This document shows, one piece after another, positions 43,087 through 55,405 of a stretch of 64,000 bases of DNA (positions are counted from its first letter, which is position 1; the number at the start of each line of letters is the position of its first letter). Below the pieces are notes generated by a model that was given only the letters and a program-made list of their open reading frames with translations, ran no database searches and was not told where the DNA came from. Source of the stretch: Pelomyxa schiedti (taxonomy: Eukaryota; Evosea; Pelobiontida; Pelomyxidae); the NCBI GenBank assembly GCA_020536535.1, contig JAHLWZ010000199.1:1-64000 (forward strand), given 5' to 3'. The translations under genes and the position numbers were made by a program.

Positions 43087-46000
43087 ATGGAGGACTTACT
43101 ACCGGTAATAAACAAACTGCAAGACGTGTTCGCCACTGTCGGTGGTATGTTACCTAGTTATTGTTGTGCGTGTTACGCGTAAAAACAACCAAAAAAAAAA
43201 AAAACCGCCAAGTATTCATGAAATAATGCAAGCACCTTAACAATCGCTTTGTACCAGGCAATGCTGACTCGATGATCGACTTGCCACAAATCGTCGTTGT
43301 TGGCAGTCAATCTGCGGGAAAGAGCAGTGTTTTGGAGAACGTGGTTGGACGCGATTTCCTGCCTCGGGGTTCTGGCATTGTCACACGGCGACCCTTGGTC
43401 CTTCAGCTCAGGAATGTGGCGAAGGGTACCAGGCCCCACGTCACTTCCACGGGAATACCTCAGCACGCCGCTCACAACGGCCCACTGCCACAAACACCTG
43501 CTTCCACAATATCGCCACCCAACCAGATGCAAATGCAAACACCCACTCTTATGCAATCCCAGCTGGGCAATGCTGCCCCGGCAACTCCTGCCAAGCAACC
43601 TATGGTACTACAAAGAGGTGGCGCGGCAGTACAACCACAACCCACAGCACAAGCTATAGCCAATAGGTCTACAGCAGCAAGAACTCCCGCAGCTAACCTT
43701 CCAGCTCCTCCCCAGAGTACACCTTCCAACATTCCCGCTCCCCCAGTCCAAAGTGATGCTGAGGAGTGGGGCGAGTTTCTCCATAGGCCTGGACAACTTT
43801 TCACCAATTTTAATGACATAAGAGATGAGATCGTTGCCGAAACTGATAGGATGACAGGTTTTCCACTTACTTTTTTAAGTTCTCTTTTTAACGTCATTTT
43901 TCCCTCCTCAAACAAAGGGAAGAATAAGGGCATTTCATCCAAGGCTATAACACTAAAAATTTCCTCACCACATGTCGTAAATCTTACACTTGTTGACCTT
44001 CCTGGCATTACAAGGGTTTCTTTCTCGTTCAATGCAATAAATTTTTGTCAACACACTTTAGGTACCAGTTGGTGATCAACCAACTGACATTGAGCAACAA
44101 GTGAAGCGCATGGTCACAGAGTATGCGTGGCTGTGTAAGAATTTTCCATTAATCATATTCAGGTACATTATGAAGCCAAATAGCATTATTTTAGCTGTAA
44201 CGGCGGCCAACGTTGACTCTGCCACATCTGATGCTCTTCAGATGGCCAGAATGGGCATGTTCCTTCGCGATGTTGCCCATTCTAATATGTACTAGTTGAT
44301 CCTCAGGGTGTGAGGACACTCGGGGTTATCACTAAGCTAGATTTGATGGTAACTTATCCCCCTCAGCCACCTTTTTTTCCTAAGTTCACATAGGACAAAG
44401 GAACTGATGCCATGGATATGTATTGTTCCACTTAGCAGTCTATTCCTTTTATAAATCACTATTAGTTTCACTGGGAGATCAATACCTCTTAGCCTGGGAT
44501 ACATAGGTATTATAAATAGATCCCAGGAAGACATTAATGCAGGGAAACCAATAAGACAAGCTCTCGGTAAACCTATTTTTCGTGCCTCTGTCCCTAATTG
44601 AACAGAGGATGAAAAGAAATTCTTTGCGAGTCATCCCATCTACAAATCCATAGCAAAAAGGCTTGGCACCCAGCATTTATCATTTACTCTCAACCGAGTA
44701 TGCCACTTAATTTTTTCAGCATTTCCTGACTTTTTACCAGATCCTTCTTAATCACATTCGCGATACAATTCCCGATCTTAAAGTAAAAGTGAATAAACTT
44801 CTTGCTGGTATTCCCTTCGGCCTTGTACCTTGCCAAGTTAATTGTTGAACAAAAGATGCAAAAGCGGAATACTCCCAGTATGGTGACCTTATTTCTTGCA
44901 ACGGAGGAGAGGTGTCTGCTTTGTATGTTTCTGTCTGGAAACCTACTCTTCCTAGGGAGCACTTCTGTTACAAATTTTGACGAAATTCTCTAATGATTTT
45001 TGTGCTATCATCGACGGAAAGTCAATTGGAACTCAGCAGATTTCCCTTACTGAATTGTAATTGTCTGTAGATTTTTTGTTTTGCCTAACTTTGAAAACAG
45101 AACTGGTGGTGCACGAATCAGTTACATTTTCAATGAGATATACTCCTACTGTTTGAATGGGATGGATCCACTAAGAGACCTCACCCCCCATGATTTGAGG
45201 ACAGTCATAAAAAATGCTACAGTTGACATCCCCTCCTATTTTTGTAAAGTTAATTTACCCTCAGGGCCCACGTGCGTCACTCTTCATTCCAGAGTCATCA
45301 TTTGAGTTACTTGTGAAGCAACAAGTTTCAAAGCTGGAATCACCAAGCATCGAGGTATTTAATAATTTCATATTTGCCCCAGAACTGATTGGTGTTACAG
45401 TGTTCTGATCTCGTTTATGAAGAATTAATACGTATTGTGACACAACTTGAAGCCAAAGTAATTCCTTGGAGCTGAATTCAATTTAACCTCAGCAGGATTT
45501 AGCAAGATTTCCTGTTCTGAGACAAGCTGTTGTTGAAGTAGTGAATGCATTACTTTCTTCCAACAAAACCCCCGCTCAGACTATGATATCTGACCTGATT
45601 AAAGTATGTGTACTTTAAGCACTAATATTACCTTACCTCGTAACAAGATTGAATTGGCATACCTAAACACATCACATCCCGATTTTGCTCTCGCCCAATC
45701 CATGCAAGTTGTTTCCCAACAGATGAGTGCAAAAGAGGAGGTAAACTCTTGTTGGGCTTTTCTGCTGTAACTGACTAACACCCCAGGCCACTGCTACCTC
45801 GACCGTTAATAGCGCAATAGCTACAGTTAAAACGAATGCGGCACAAGCTTCCCAATCAGTTCAGAACTTTGCACAGTCCCATCGGCCCAATACTTCCTCT
45901 TCAGCCACACCAACTCCTGGTGGACCTGAGCCTCTTCCCCCTAAACCCAAACCAAAGACCTCGACGACACCTGCGGGTCCTGTGAAGCCTAGTGTACCAG

Positions 46001-46946
46001 TTCGTCACCCCCTCCCATTGTATATGCCACAGAACTTGTAACTTCTTTTCCCAAAAGCAGTGCCCCATTTGCAATGAACAATTACCTGATGAACCTTCTA
46101 TAGTCAATGCCCACGTCGATAACTGTCTGGCGAAAAAGAATCGTGTATGCTCTTATGTCTTGCGTAGTTATGTTTTTTTTTCCGACTTCATTTAGCAACC
46201 ACCACAAACAACATTTTTGGGACAATGGTTCGGCCACAACAAGGTATTCTTTCATTTTCCTTTCACACCCATTCACACTCACTAATACAGGGACCGGAGC
46301 AAAATGAGGTTGCCGCACAAGATATGCTTCAGGATTCAAAACAGAAAATGCACCAGCAACAACTACAACAAGCAGCTTCGAGAGGACCAACAGCTTCCAG
46401 TCCCCCACCACAACAACAACCAGCCCAAGATACACGCACTGATTCTGTTGTTCATCAAGACGGTTTAATGTTTTCTGTGCGTTTTCCCTATTACACAAAT
46501 CCTTAATTAATTTTCATGCATTTGACCAGATGCCCAATTCACTGTTCCCTGGTGAGGTAACAGAAAAGGACAAATTCGAAGCCGAACTCATCAGTTAACA
46601 CCCAACCATTCTCTTACAACTTTAATTCGTTCGATAGAGTACTTATTGAGATCCTACTTCGATCTTGTGCGTAAAAATATTATGGACACAGTACCCAAGG
46701 CCATTATGCATTTCCTTGTAAATTCCACTAAGGAGTCACTACAAAACGAACTTGTAAGAGCGTTGTATAAACCGGAGAAATTTTCCGAACTCCTCGCGGT
46801 ATCTCTATTTCTCTGTCTCTTTTTGGACTAAAACCGTATAGGAATCACCCCAAGTTGCTCAGAAAAGACAACTGTGTAAAGCTAAACTGGACACACTACA
46901 GAAAGCAGCGGATATCATAAGCGAAGTTCGCGATTTTTCCTTTTAA
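43087..46946 (+). CDS. Dynamin-family GTPase with G-domain insertion and Rad18-type zinc finger
   Basis: ATG 43087 ([20 protein letters not shown]) joins, after a 116-base intron, [20 protein letters not shown] (G1), [20 protein letters not shown] (G2 Thr), then a Gln/Pro/Asn-rich insertion of about 110 residues (43,420-43,760). The G domain resumes with [49 protein letters not shown] (G3) and GVITKLDLM (G4). Middle-domain exons (44,500-45,500) include [11 protein letters not shown] and [20 protein letters not shown]. Then come a Pro/Thr-rich linker and [25 protein letters not shown], a C2HC Rad18/UBZ4-type ubiquitin-binding finger. The GED follows ([20 protein letters not shown]) and the protein ends EVRDFSF (stop 46944-46946). 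No PH domain is seen. Expected role: membrane scission or organelle division. One intron (about 44,251-44,298) appears to use a GC donor. Confidence 0.9.
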
Positions 46947-47070
46947 TGCAACACACATGTAGAAAAATAAGACAATTCAGTCCAAAATCCATTTCTTCCT
47001 TTTCCTTGTTGCCAATACGGCATCACCAAAACCAAAAGATACGCAAAAACTACAGTCGGAATGTTGTTTT

Positions 47071-50000
47071 CTACAGAGCACTGGATAGGGGTGTTGAATG
47101 TGATGGTGAAGGGAATGCCGCAGTGCCCCTGGGTGTGGGTGATTGTCTGGGTGTTTGCCGGCTGTCAAAACCGTCAATGCCGGTGGTGAAGGAGCGTGGT
47201 GTGTTTGGCCCCAGTGTGCTACTGAGTGTGGCTGGTTTGTGTGGTCTTGGTTTGGTGAGTTCATTGAGTTGAAGCTGGCGACTAGCTATTTCCGTTTTGA
47301 GTGATGCGTTTTCCGTTTCGGATTCTTTGAGTTTCGCAGAGAGTTTTTGTACTTGTAGGCTGAGGTTGTCAACCTAAAAAGTGGAATTATAACCTGGTTG
47401 GTGAGGTGAGTCTGAACTACCTTTCGGTAAAGAGAACTTTCTGTTAATTGCTTTGCTTTCTGAGATGGTAGTTGAGATGCGAACTCAGCTGCCTTCATTT
47501 GCCTTGGAATAAAGGTTATCGAAGAGGAACATATTTTCTTTTGAAAGGTAGATTACCTATAATATAGTTGGCTATCCATTTCAAGTTGGTAGTTCTTTGC
47601 TTCTAATTCGGCCAACTGTGCACTCAATTTATTAAGCTTCGCTATGTAACTTGGGCTTATGTGAGTGGGAGGAACCAAACCACCAGGAGGATACGTGCCT
47701 GAATGCGCACGGGCACGGCTGGGGGTGAGATTGCACTTGCATAACGTGGGTGGTAGTTGTCGTGAGAGTGTTAGATTCACTCAAGTTTTCAAGACTTGTT
47801 GGCTCAAAGGGTGTTGCTTGAACACTAGACGAATCCCCATCAGGCTCAAGTGTTGCAGGTGTATCCTGACGAGAAGAATGGTGCTCTTCTGGTGTTCTTC
47901 TCTTTTCCCATACAAAGAGATTAAAAAATTAAGTGCAAAGTTGAACGAAGTACAGCTGTTAAGGGAGAACTGCCATCGACAGTCATTGACATATTGGATA
48001 ACTTCCAGGTTTTTTCCCGTTCCGTCAGCACCCTGATTATCTCCTTCAAACGAGGGAATTGAATAACCAAACAACTATTTGAGAAGTACTTGATCACGCT
48101 CTCTCTCAGAGGACAAAGTATTACACTTGTTCTTCCAGTTATCTATTTGAATTTGAACTTGTCTAATTGACGTTATATGAAAGTTCTCTTTGGTGAATAG
48201 AGGCTCACTGGAGTTGAGTTTTTGTCTCCTGAAGTTCATGGAGAAGACAGGAGTTATCTTTACGCAAACTAACCCTACAAGAAATAAGCAGAAATGATAC
48301 TAAGGAGGATATACAATGTTTTTTTATTGTCAATGTTCTGAAGAAGAGAATCATTAGAAAGGGTCTAAATGAAAATCAATGTTACCTCTCGCAGAGAATC
48401 TTCCTGTAAGGGAAAAAAATGTAGTGAGGAAAGTGACACTTGGTGAGATCTCACAAACCTTCTGGGTTAAAACAATGGAGGATACTTCTTGTTTGAGTTG
48501 AGTTATAGTAGTTACAGACACAGTCAAGTCATTTCTCAATTTAGCGGAGATCTTTTTTTCTTTCACCAATTCTTGTTGTGTCAGCTCTAGCTGCTTAGTC
48601 AATTCGATTATTTGTTTTTCTAACATGACTGTAGAAGAAGTTTGAGCTAACTCTGACCGTAGTTCTTGTACTTGACGTGAGAGGGCAGTGTTTTTTTGTG
48701 TTAACTCATGGTGTTGCTTTGTTAACTGCTCATTCGATACTGATAACCGTTGCAACTGCTCGAGAAGCTCACGATGTTTTAAGAGTAGAGATTTCTTCTG
48801 AATGTCAGCTTCTCTCTGTGCACATTCAGCTCTCGATTCAATATCTCTCAGTTGTTGTTCACGGAGTTGGAGTGCATGAACTTTCTGTGAGACAGTCTCC
48901 TTCTGCACAGTTATTTCCTTGAAAGCCAGCTCTTTTTGCTTCTCCGTATCCTTTTTCATTGTTTCCCTCTCTCTCAAAATCTCCTTTTCGAATTCGGCTT
49001 TTTTCTGTGCTAATTCCTTCTCACATTGATATCTGAGATTTGCTAACAATCTATCAGCTAACTCACGTTGTTGGAGTACGGCCTTTTCTGCGATCTCCTT
49101 CTGCCGAATGAGGTCCATGTTGGCGTCGCGCTGCTTAGCCAACTCTCTCTCGAGGGCATCTTTTTGTCTTACCAGCTCCTTACTAATAGCATCGTGAGCT
49201 GACACCTCACGTACTGCATCTTGCAACTGTTTTGACAGTCCCGTAAAGCCAGATTCACTATGTACTTCCAGTTCCCTTATCCTGCTTTCCAAGGTTTGTA
49301 CCAGCATTTGTTGCTCACAAAGTTCTTGTGTCTTCTGTTGAAGTTGGAGCTCGCGTTCTGCTAATTGTGATACTATGTTTGCTTGTTCTGGAAAGTAGTT
49401 GGAGGTTTCATCAGACTGGTGTTTTTGCCGTTCGACTTCTTTACACATTACCTCCAGTTTGGCTTGAAGGTTGCTCTCGTGTTCTCTTGCCTGTTGCTTG
49501 TGGTGCTCAAAATCACTTCTTGTGGTTTCTAGTGTTCTTTCGGTTGCCTCTAATTCTGCACATTTTGTACCAAGACAAACTTCGATTTCCTTGGATTTCC
49601 TTGTCAGATCCACAATCAATTGCTTGTCTTTTTCTGTTGTCCCACAGGTGCACACATGACTTTCTGAATCTCTTTTTGCTTGAGCGAAACTTGCCTCTAG
49701 CTTAAAAACTTGATCTCTCAGATGCTCTCTTTCTCGCGAATATTCATCGTTTGTTTTAGTCAATTTGTCAACTGTTGCCTTCGCAGAGTTCAACTCTTGG
49801 GAAATGAGTTTTCTTTGCAACCCTTCCTCGTCAGAGATGTGCTGTTGTTCTAGTAACTGCGCTTCCAACTCTTCCAATCTAGCTTTTATTGTACTCCTTG
49901 CAGTCAAATGATTGACTACTTCCCCTCTGAGTTTTGCTAGCTCAGCGTGAAGTCTACTTCTTTCCATTCTATGGCTCTCTTCCTGTTGTTCTGCTTGGGT

Positions 50001-51597
50001 TTTTTCATTCTGGAGAGCGAGGGTGGTGGAGTTCAGGGAAATCTTCAGTTCCGCGGTCTCCTTTTCATATTGCTGGTGCTGCTGATCCCTAACAGCCTGT
50101 GCAGATGAGGTTAATTCATTGCATCAGGAGAGTTGATGCATATGTGCCACATACTTGGGCCACAGATAGTCTGGCTTTGAGTTCTTCGAAATCCCGAGTT
50201 AATTTCTGGTGGCACAGAATAAATTAATGCCAAGATTTGGGGAACTTACCTTGATGATCTCACTTTCGTCATGTCCACAAGACAGAGTCTATAACAGGAA
50301 TTAGAGTCAAAAAAAAAAAAAAAAAAAAAAAAAAAGCATGTGATTTGCCGTATTTTTCATTGCTTCATCACCCAACAAATCCTCTTCAGTGTCATTGTAC
50401 TCAGGAAAGAAAGCATTTGCGCCTATGATATGTCCTAGTTTGGACAAGCACCCAACGATTCTAGGAATGTTTTTGCTTAAAACAAGTTCGTGTGGTAAAA
50501 AGAGGTCTGAAGGCAGTAGACCTTGGGTCGTCGTCAGGTGAAATTTATGTATCAAGTCTTTACAAACCGACTTCCTTGCATGCATCAAGAAAAGCTTGGG
50601 AATTGGCAAGCGAATTTATGGTTCTTTCTGTTTCATCCTCCACTGGTTTAATTTCCAAGACAGAATTTTCTTTGATTTTGTTGGCAAGTTTACACAGTAT
50701 ACTCTGTTTAAATTAAAAAGTTGGCAAAACACATTAACCAGGGGAGATAAGGGGAAAAAAAAAAAAAACGGTAGAGTGAGGAAGAGAAAGAAAGCCTGGA
50801 AGGAAACACACTCCATCACTCAAGTCTCTTTCAAGCGTTTTCACAGAAACAGGTATCCCAGTCTGGACCCCTATCCACCTCGCAACGCCTTTCTTTACCA
50901 AAGCAACGCCACGTGCTTCCCCCTCAATCTCAATCTCCCCTCCAGGGGTCCCTCCGTCGCCAAGAGGTGAGCCTAGCACCATAGACTTGCCTGCCACCCG
51001 CGGTCTCGAATGAGATCCATCCCCACCCTTTGCCAAAGTCAAATCCGAAGCCGGCGTCGAGCTGGGGGTCGCAGCCGAAGCTGAAGCTGAAGCCGATCCA
51101 TCGTGAGAAGCACGAAGGGAATCCGCAGAAAAAGAGAAAGCCGGCGAGGCAAACGAAGATGATGGGTGCTGCTCCCGCTGCTGCCTATGCGGAGACACCG
51201 CCGCGTTGGCTTTTCCGGGTGCTTGTGCTTTGCCGTCGTCGTCGCCGTTGCCCTGGTGGCCGTGGTCCTCGGGCTCGGGCTCGACGGACAGGACGTAGCC
51301 CTCGTCGTCGCCAAACGAGATCGCCTCGCCATCGTCGCCTGCCCCGTCGCCGGCGTCGTCGTCGCTGCTGCTGCTGCCGAGGGTCGACTGCGCGCCGAGG
51401 GACGACGCCACGAGCGTCGCCGTCTGCGGCTTCAGCTCGGCCCGCGACACCCTCGGCCGCAGGGGAGTGGTTGCCGTCGCCGTCGCGGTAGTCGTGGCGG
51501 TCGCGGTCGTTGCCGAGAACGTAGAGGTGGTGACGGTGCTGCGGGATTCGTGGGTCGTCGCGCTTGCCGCGTTCGCCGATGCATTGCCGCTCTGCAT
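47071..51597 (-). CDS. Calponin-homology domain protein with very long coiled coil
   Basis: ATG 51597 opens a Ser/Ala/Thr/Asp-rich N-terminus of about 230 residues (GC-rich). A single CH domain spread over three exons follows: KKGVARWIGVQTGIPV, KTLERDLSDG; ILCKLANKIKENSVLEIKPV then NSLANSQAFLDACKEVGL; LFLPHELVLSKNIPRIVGCL then SKLGHIIG. The rest (50,100-47,300) is a coiled coil of more than 700 residues rich in Gln/Glu/Leu (e.g. LAKLRGEVVNHLTARSTIKA, LRELEVHSESG, ERELAKQRDANMDLIRQKEI). The tail is Pro/Thr-rich, ending SHSTPLSSAL (stop 47071-47073). Single CH domains bind actin regulators or microtubules; the coiled coil suggests a cytoskeletal rod or tether. One intron holds a 28-residue A/T homopolymer at about 50,308-50,335. 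Confidence 0.75.
50308..50335. repeat. Mononucleotide A tract (about 28 bases) in an intron
   Basis: An uninterrupted A run on the plus strand, T on the coding strand. It sits in or next to an intron of the CH/coiled-coil gene, where it would act as an extreme polypyrimidine tract. It could equally be inflated or truncated by sequencing error. Confidence 0.9.
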
Positions 51598-52879
51598 TTT
51601 CGCCGACGCGCGTGGTGTGTCGTAGAAAACTTGGAAAAACATGGGGGGGGTTTGATCACAGAGGGACCCGTTCTCAAAAAATCGGTTTCCACCCAGCCAC
51701 CACTCCATGTGGTGTAGAGCCACAAACTTGAAAAGGCGGAGCTTTTCTTCTTCTTTTCTTTTTCTGTGTTTTTTTTTCACAACTTCTGTGCTGGAGACTG
51801 AGTGACACAGCGTGTCGGTTCGTTTTTGCTCGCAGTCGTGGGTGTTACTTGTGGGTTGTGCGTGTGAGATTTACGTCGCCCGCGTGTGTCGATGTTGTTG
51901 GTGGCTCTTGGAAGATAACTCCGTCTTTTGGTGTGGAAGCAGCGTAGGTTCTTGACCTTTGAAATATCGCCTTTGAAGTTCAAGTTACATGGCCTCTTTT
52001 TTGGAAACAATACTTGGTGGGTGTCTATACGTGGTCTGTTTCATCTATCATGTTGTTCCTTTGTTGCGTTGTACTAACTAGTGTCCCGGAATACTTGCTA
52101 TCTTATTCACTGCACACCAACACCAGGTGTTACAGTGGGGATGCCAATTATCAGTTGAGGTGTAGTTCTCGTCAAACAGTGGATTATTTTGGATGCATCC
52201 CTCAAAACGCATTAAACAGAACCTTTTGTTGAGCCTGGCACGCTGCTATGCCCGAAATCAACCTGAGTGATACCATGTTCACCTTCTCACAAAGGAATTG
52301 TAAAGGACATAACTCTGGCATACCAATTATCAGGCCATATCTCTCTTACAAACAGCTGAGCTTAATAAGCTAATTTGTATTTCCACTGTTTACATTGTTG
52401 TGGAATGATTTCTCTAAAAGCAAGCACCTCTGACAGATATTATAATGGCTGTGTAGATACTAACAAGCTCATCAAGTAAAACTGGAGGGTGAGAGTGCCG
52501 TAACTAACAATACAACAGCTTTTTGAAGATCCAAACCTTCCATAGCTACCGCCTTAACAAGGCAGCAATGACCATCAAAGCCCGAGGACCTGCAATGTCG
52601 TTGTGTCAAGAAGGATAGATAGAAGCCCCAAGTCCAACCAGACATCGAATCTGTGGAATCCAAAAGTGCGTAAGAAAGTGTGATATAATGTCGCGTATCT
52701 AATCACTGGCATCACAGTTATCATATTATTCCAGTTAGAAGAAGATCTCCAAATCCAGGTTCCTGGTTCTTCAGCTCTATCTGATCATCATGGGAACGCC
52801 AACACCCCTCAGCCACAGGCATTCTTAGCATGGAGTCCATGGCATAAAATCCAGCTCATACCCATAGTCCCAGTCTCCC
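51598..52879. other. Region between the CH gene and the right arm, no confident gene
   Basis: About 1.3 kb. An upstream open extension of the CH gene continues to about 51,780 without a better start. A minus-strand open stretch at 52,472-52,663 (GFYLSFLTQRHCRSSGFDGH) could be one exon of an unidentified gene, but no neighbours support it. The inverted duplication begins at about 52,880. Confidence 0.4.
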
Positions 52880-53848
52880 GTGTTGGTGGGCTTGATAGTA
52901 AGTACTTCCATGGACAAACTGTGTATTGCTTTAGACACGGTCAGTTTGTATGACTGGAAGACAGCAAGCAGTACCCCGTGCAAAGAATTTCCTGGGCACA
53001 ATGGATATGTCTCTCTGCCAGTGCGATTTATGAAAACCACAGAGAGACTTTTAAGCAGCTCCGGAGAGACATAAGTTGCATTTTGTGGGATGTGGAAACG
53101 GGAACCGGAATCACTAAATAAATACACAGGTGCAAATGTAAGAACAGAACCCGAAAAATGACTGTGTGGCCAGTCTAAAAACACACACCATTCCACACAC
53201 AGGGTGACGTGATGACGGTGGCCGTTAGCCCCAGCAACCAAAATGAATTCGTGAGTGGAGCATGTGATACCAGAACGCGAATTTATGACATACGGGACCC
53301 AAATCCGGTCATCACGTGGTCCGACGCAGATTGTGACATCAATTCCGTGTGCGTTTCCGGGAATGGAACATTATACGCATCCGCTGGAGGTTGTTTGTGT
53401 GGCTGAATTCCTCCCCTCCTCCTCTCCCCCTCTCCCCCTCTCCCCCTCTACCCCTCTGCACGTTCGTAACCATCGTCGTCGTCGCCGTCAACTAACTCTC
53501 CATCCACACACACACACACACACAATCACACACACACACACAAAATGCACAGATGAATCGATTTGCCGTGTGTATGACCGGCGTTCGACACGCGCCGCGG
53601 CGGCTTTCAAACACGAATCTGTGTTGTGCGGAACCACCAGCGTTGCGTTCTCAGCGAGCGGGCACAGTCTGTTTTCAACCTGTGACTCCGGGGAGCTGAT
53701 AGGGTGGTCAGTCCTGACCGGCAGATTGGCATGGCGAGATACAAGTGCCACCAACAGGCTTACATGTGTGTCTCTGAGTCCCTCTGGTGACACACTCTTC
53801 ACATCCTCCTGGGACAATTTGGTCAGGGTCTACACATCCAATCCTTGA
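52880..53848 (+). pseudogene. Right-arm copy of the F-box/G-beta-like propeller gene, 5'-truncated and frameshifted
   Basis: The similarity to the left-arm gene starts near the GGLD exon end (52,889) and lacks the F-box, the first propeller blade and the second-blade start. The exon with YDWKTASSTPCKEF carries a two-base insertion (tccggagagacat for tccggagacct) that shifts the frame and yields a stop. The next segment (gaaccggaatcactaaataaatac) is also altered. The two downstream exons (GDVMTVAVSPSN..., DESICRVYDRRS...) remain open to 53,848. A full product cannot be made from this locus, although the 3' exons are nearly identical to the left copy. A CA-dinucleotide microsatellite (53,505-53,545) lies in the last intron. 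Confidence 0.8.
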
Positions 53849-54169
53849 CCACCAGCCCAAGAAGAGTCGTCTGTCTTGTCTTGTAAAATCTGATTTTTTG
53901 AAAAAAAGAAAAAAAAACATTGATTTTTATTTTCAAATGGGTGAGTGAGTGTGCCAGTGTCAACTTTGCTGGCAACTGCCAAGAAAGAGAAGCATGTCGT
54001 CTGCCTGCCCACAGTGTTCAATACTCGACAAATCGAGTGGATGGATGGCAGGGAAAAAAAAGAATATTTCAACTGATGTTCACCCCCTTCAAGTTCTTTT
54101 GGGAGATCCTTACCACTCTTCCAGACCAAGGCTCTCGCCCGAGCCGACGTTGACCTACTCCGGGTGGGC

Positions 54170-55400
54170 CTTCTGACCTCCTAGGCATCGGACAACGTCA
54201 GGGACTAGAGCGCATCGAATCCCATTCGCCTATTCCATCACGCACAAGGTATCCTTTGGTTATTCTTTCCCCTGTGTGGGTGGTTTTCGGTTCAAGGAGA
54301 GCTACTTTCGCCCCCTGCTCGCTTGAGATTAATTTAATCAATGAAATGTGATTACGCCTTGGAAATGAGTGTTTTTGCGTAATTTTCGTGGTGCCGTTCT
54401 CCGATGTTTTCGACCGAAATTTCGCTCCGTGCAGACTTATGGGTCGAGGTTTTGTTCTTGAAAAGAAAGAGAAACACCTGACGATGGAGGTATCAGCGCA
54501 CCAACGTTGTATCAACTTCAGTCTGAAGAGTGGTCTGTTGTCCTCCACGTTCCTCACGTCGATGTGCTGGATGGTGTCCGAGTGGTTGTTGCTGTTGTCC
54601 AATCTTGCCCTCAAAATGGTCTCACCTCCCAGTCCCGAATATTATTTGATGCTCTGTCGGTGAGATAGTCGGCTTCATCTTACAGGAAACGAGGAGCGCG
54701 TTCTGCTCCCTATTGCTCAGAGCGACCAAAGGAATTATGTGTCCTTCCAACAGGCCCAGCTCTTCTTGTTTAACTTTCAATAGGGAGGACAAGGAGGAGG
54801 CATTCCGATTTGTGGTGGTGTGGGGGGAAGCAGGGCAGTCTCAATGTAAAATTCTGGTTCACCCCCACAGTAATAACAGAGCCTGTGGCTGTTTATCCCA
54901 CAGTGAAATACTCGAGGGGGAGGCTTGTTCACTCCAGCAAGACCCTCTACCAACCAGGATAAGAAAATGGGAAAAAAAATGTTGCTGGGGTTCACTCCCT
55001 TCAAATTCTTTTGGGAGATCCTTACCACTCTTGCTCACCAAGGCTTTTCAGACGAGCTGACATTGACCTACTCCGGGTGGACCCTATGGCCTCCTAGGCA
55101 TCAGTCAAGGTCAGGGACTAGAGCGCATCGAATCCCATTCGCCTATTCCATCACGCACAAGGTGTCCTTTGGTTATTCTTTCCCTTGTGTGGGTGGTTTT
55201 CGGTTCAAGGAGAGCTACTTTCGCCCCCTGCTCGCTTGAGATTTAATCAATTGAATGTGATCATGTCTTGGAAAGGAGTGTTTTGTACGTGTTTTGCTTG
55301 TTTTCTCCGGGTTTTTTGGAAGGGAAATTCTGGGCTGCCAAGACTTATGGGTCCAGGTTTTTGAAAGAAAGAATTTCCAAAGTACTTTTTGTTTGGCTTA
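54170..55400. pseudogene. Scrambled extra fragments of the Ser-rich gene family
   Basis: Pieces of the Ser-rich gene appear out of order. They include a copy of its 3' end (54,485-54,600, minus-sense VRNVEDNRPLFR), then a mid-gene piece (54,690-54,960, matching the region near 20,560-20,830), then the intergenic block (54,990-55,260). The 3'-flank motif of about 150 bases occurs twice (54,180-54,330 and 55,080-55,250). Frames are broken and no start is present. This looks like a degraded additional copy produced by tandem duplication and deletion. Confidence 0.75.
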
Positions 55401-55405
55401 TGGGG

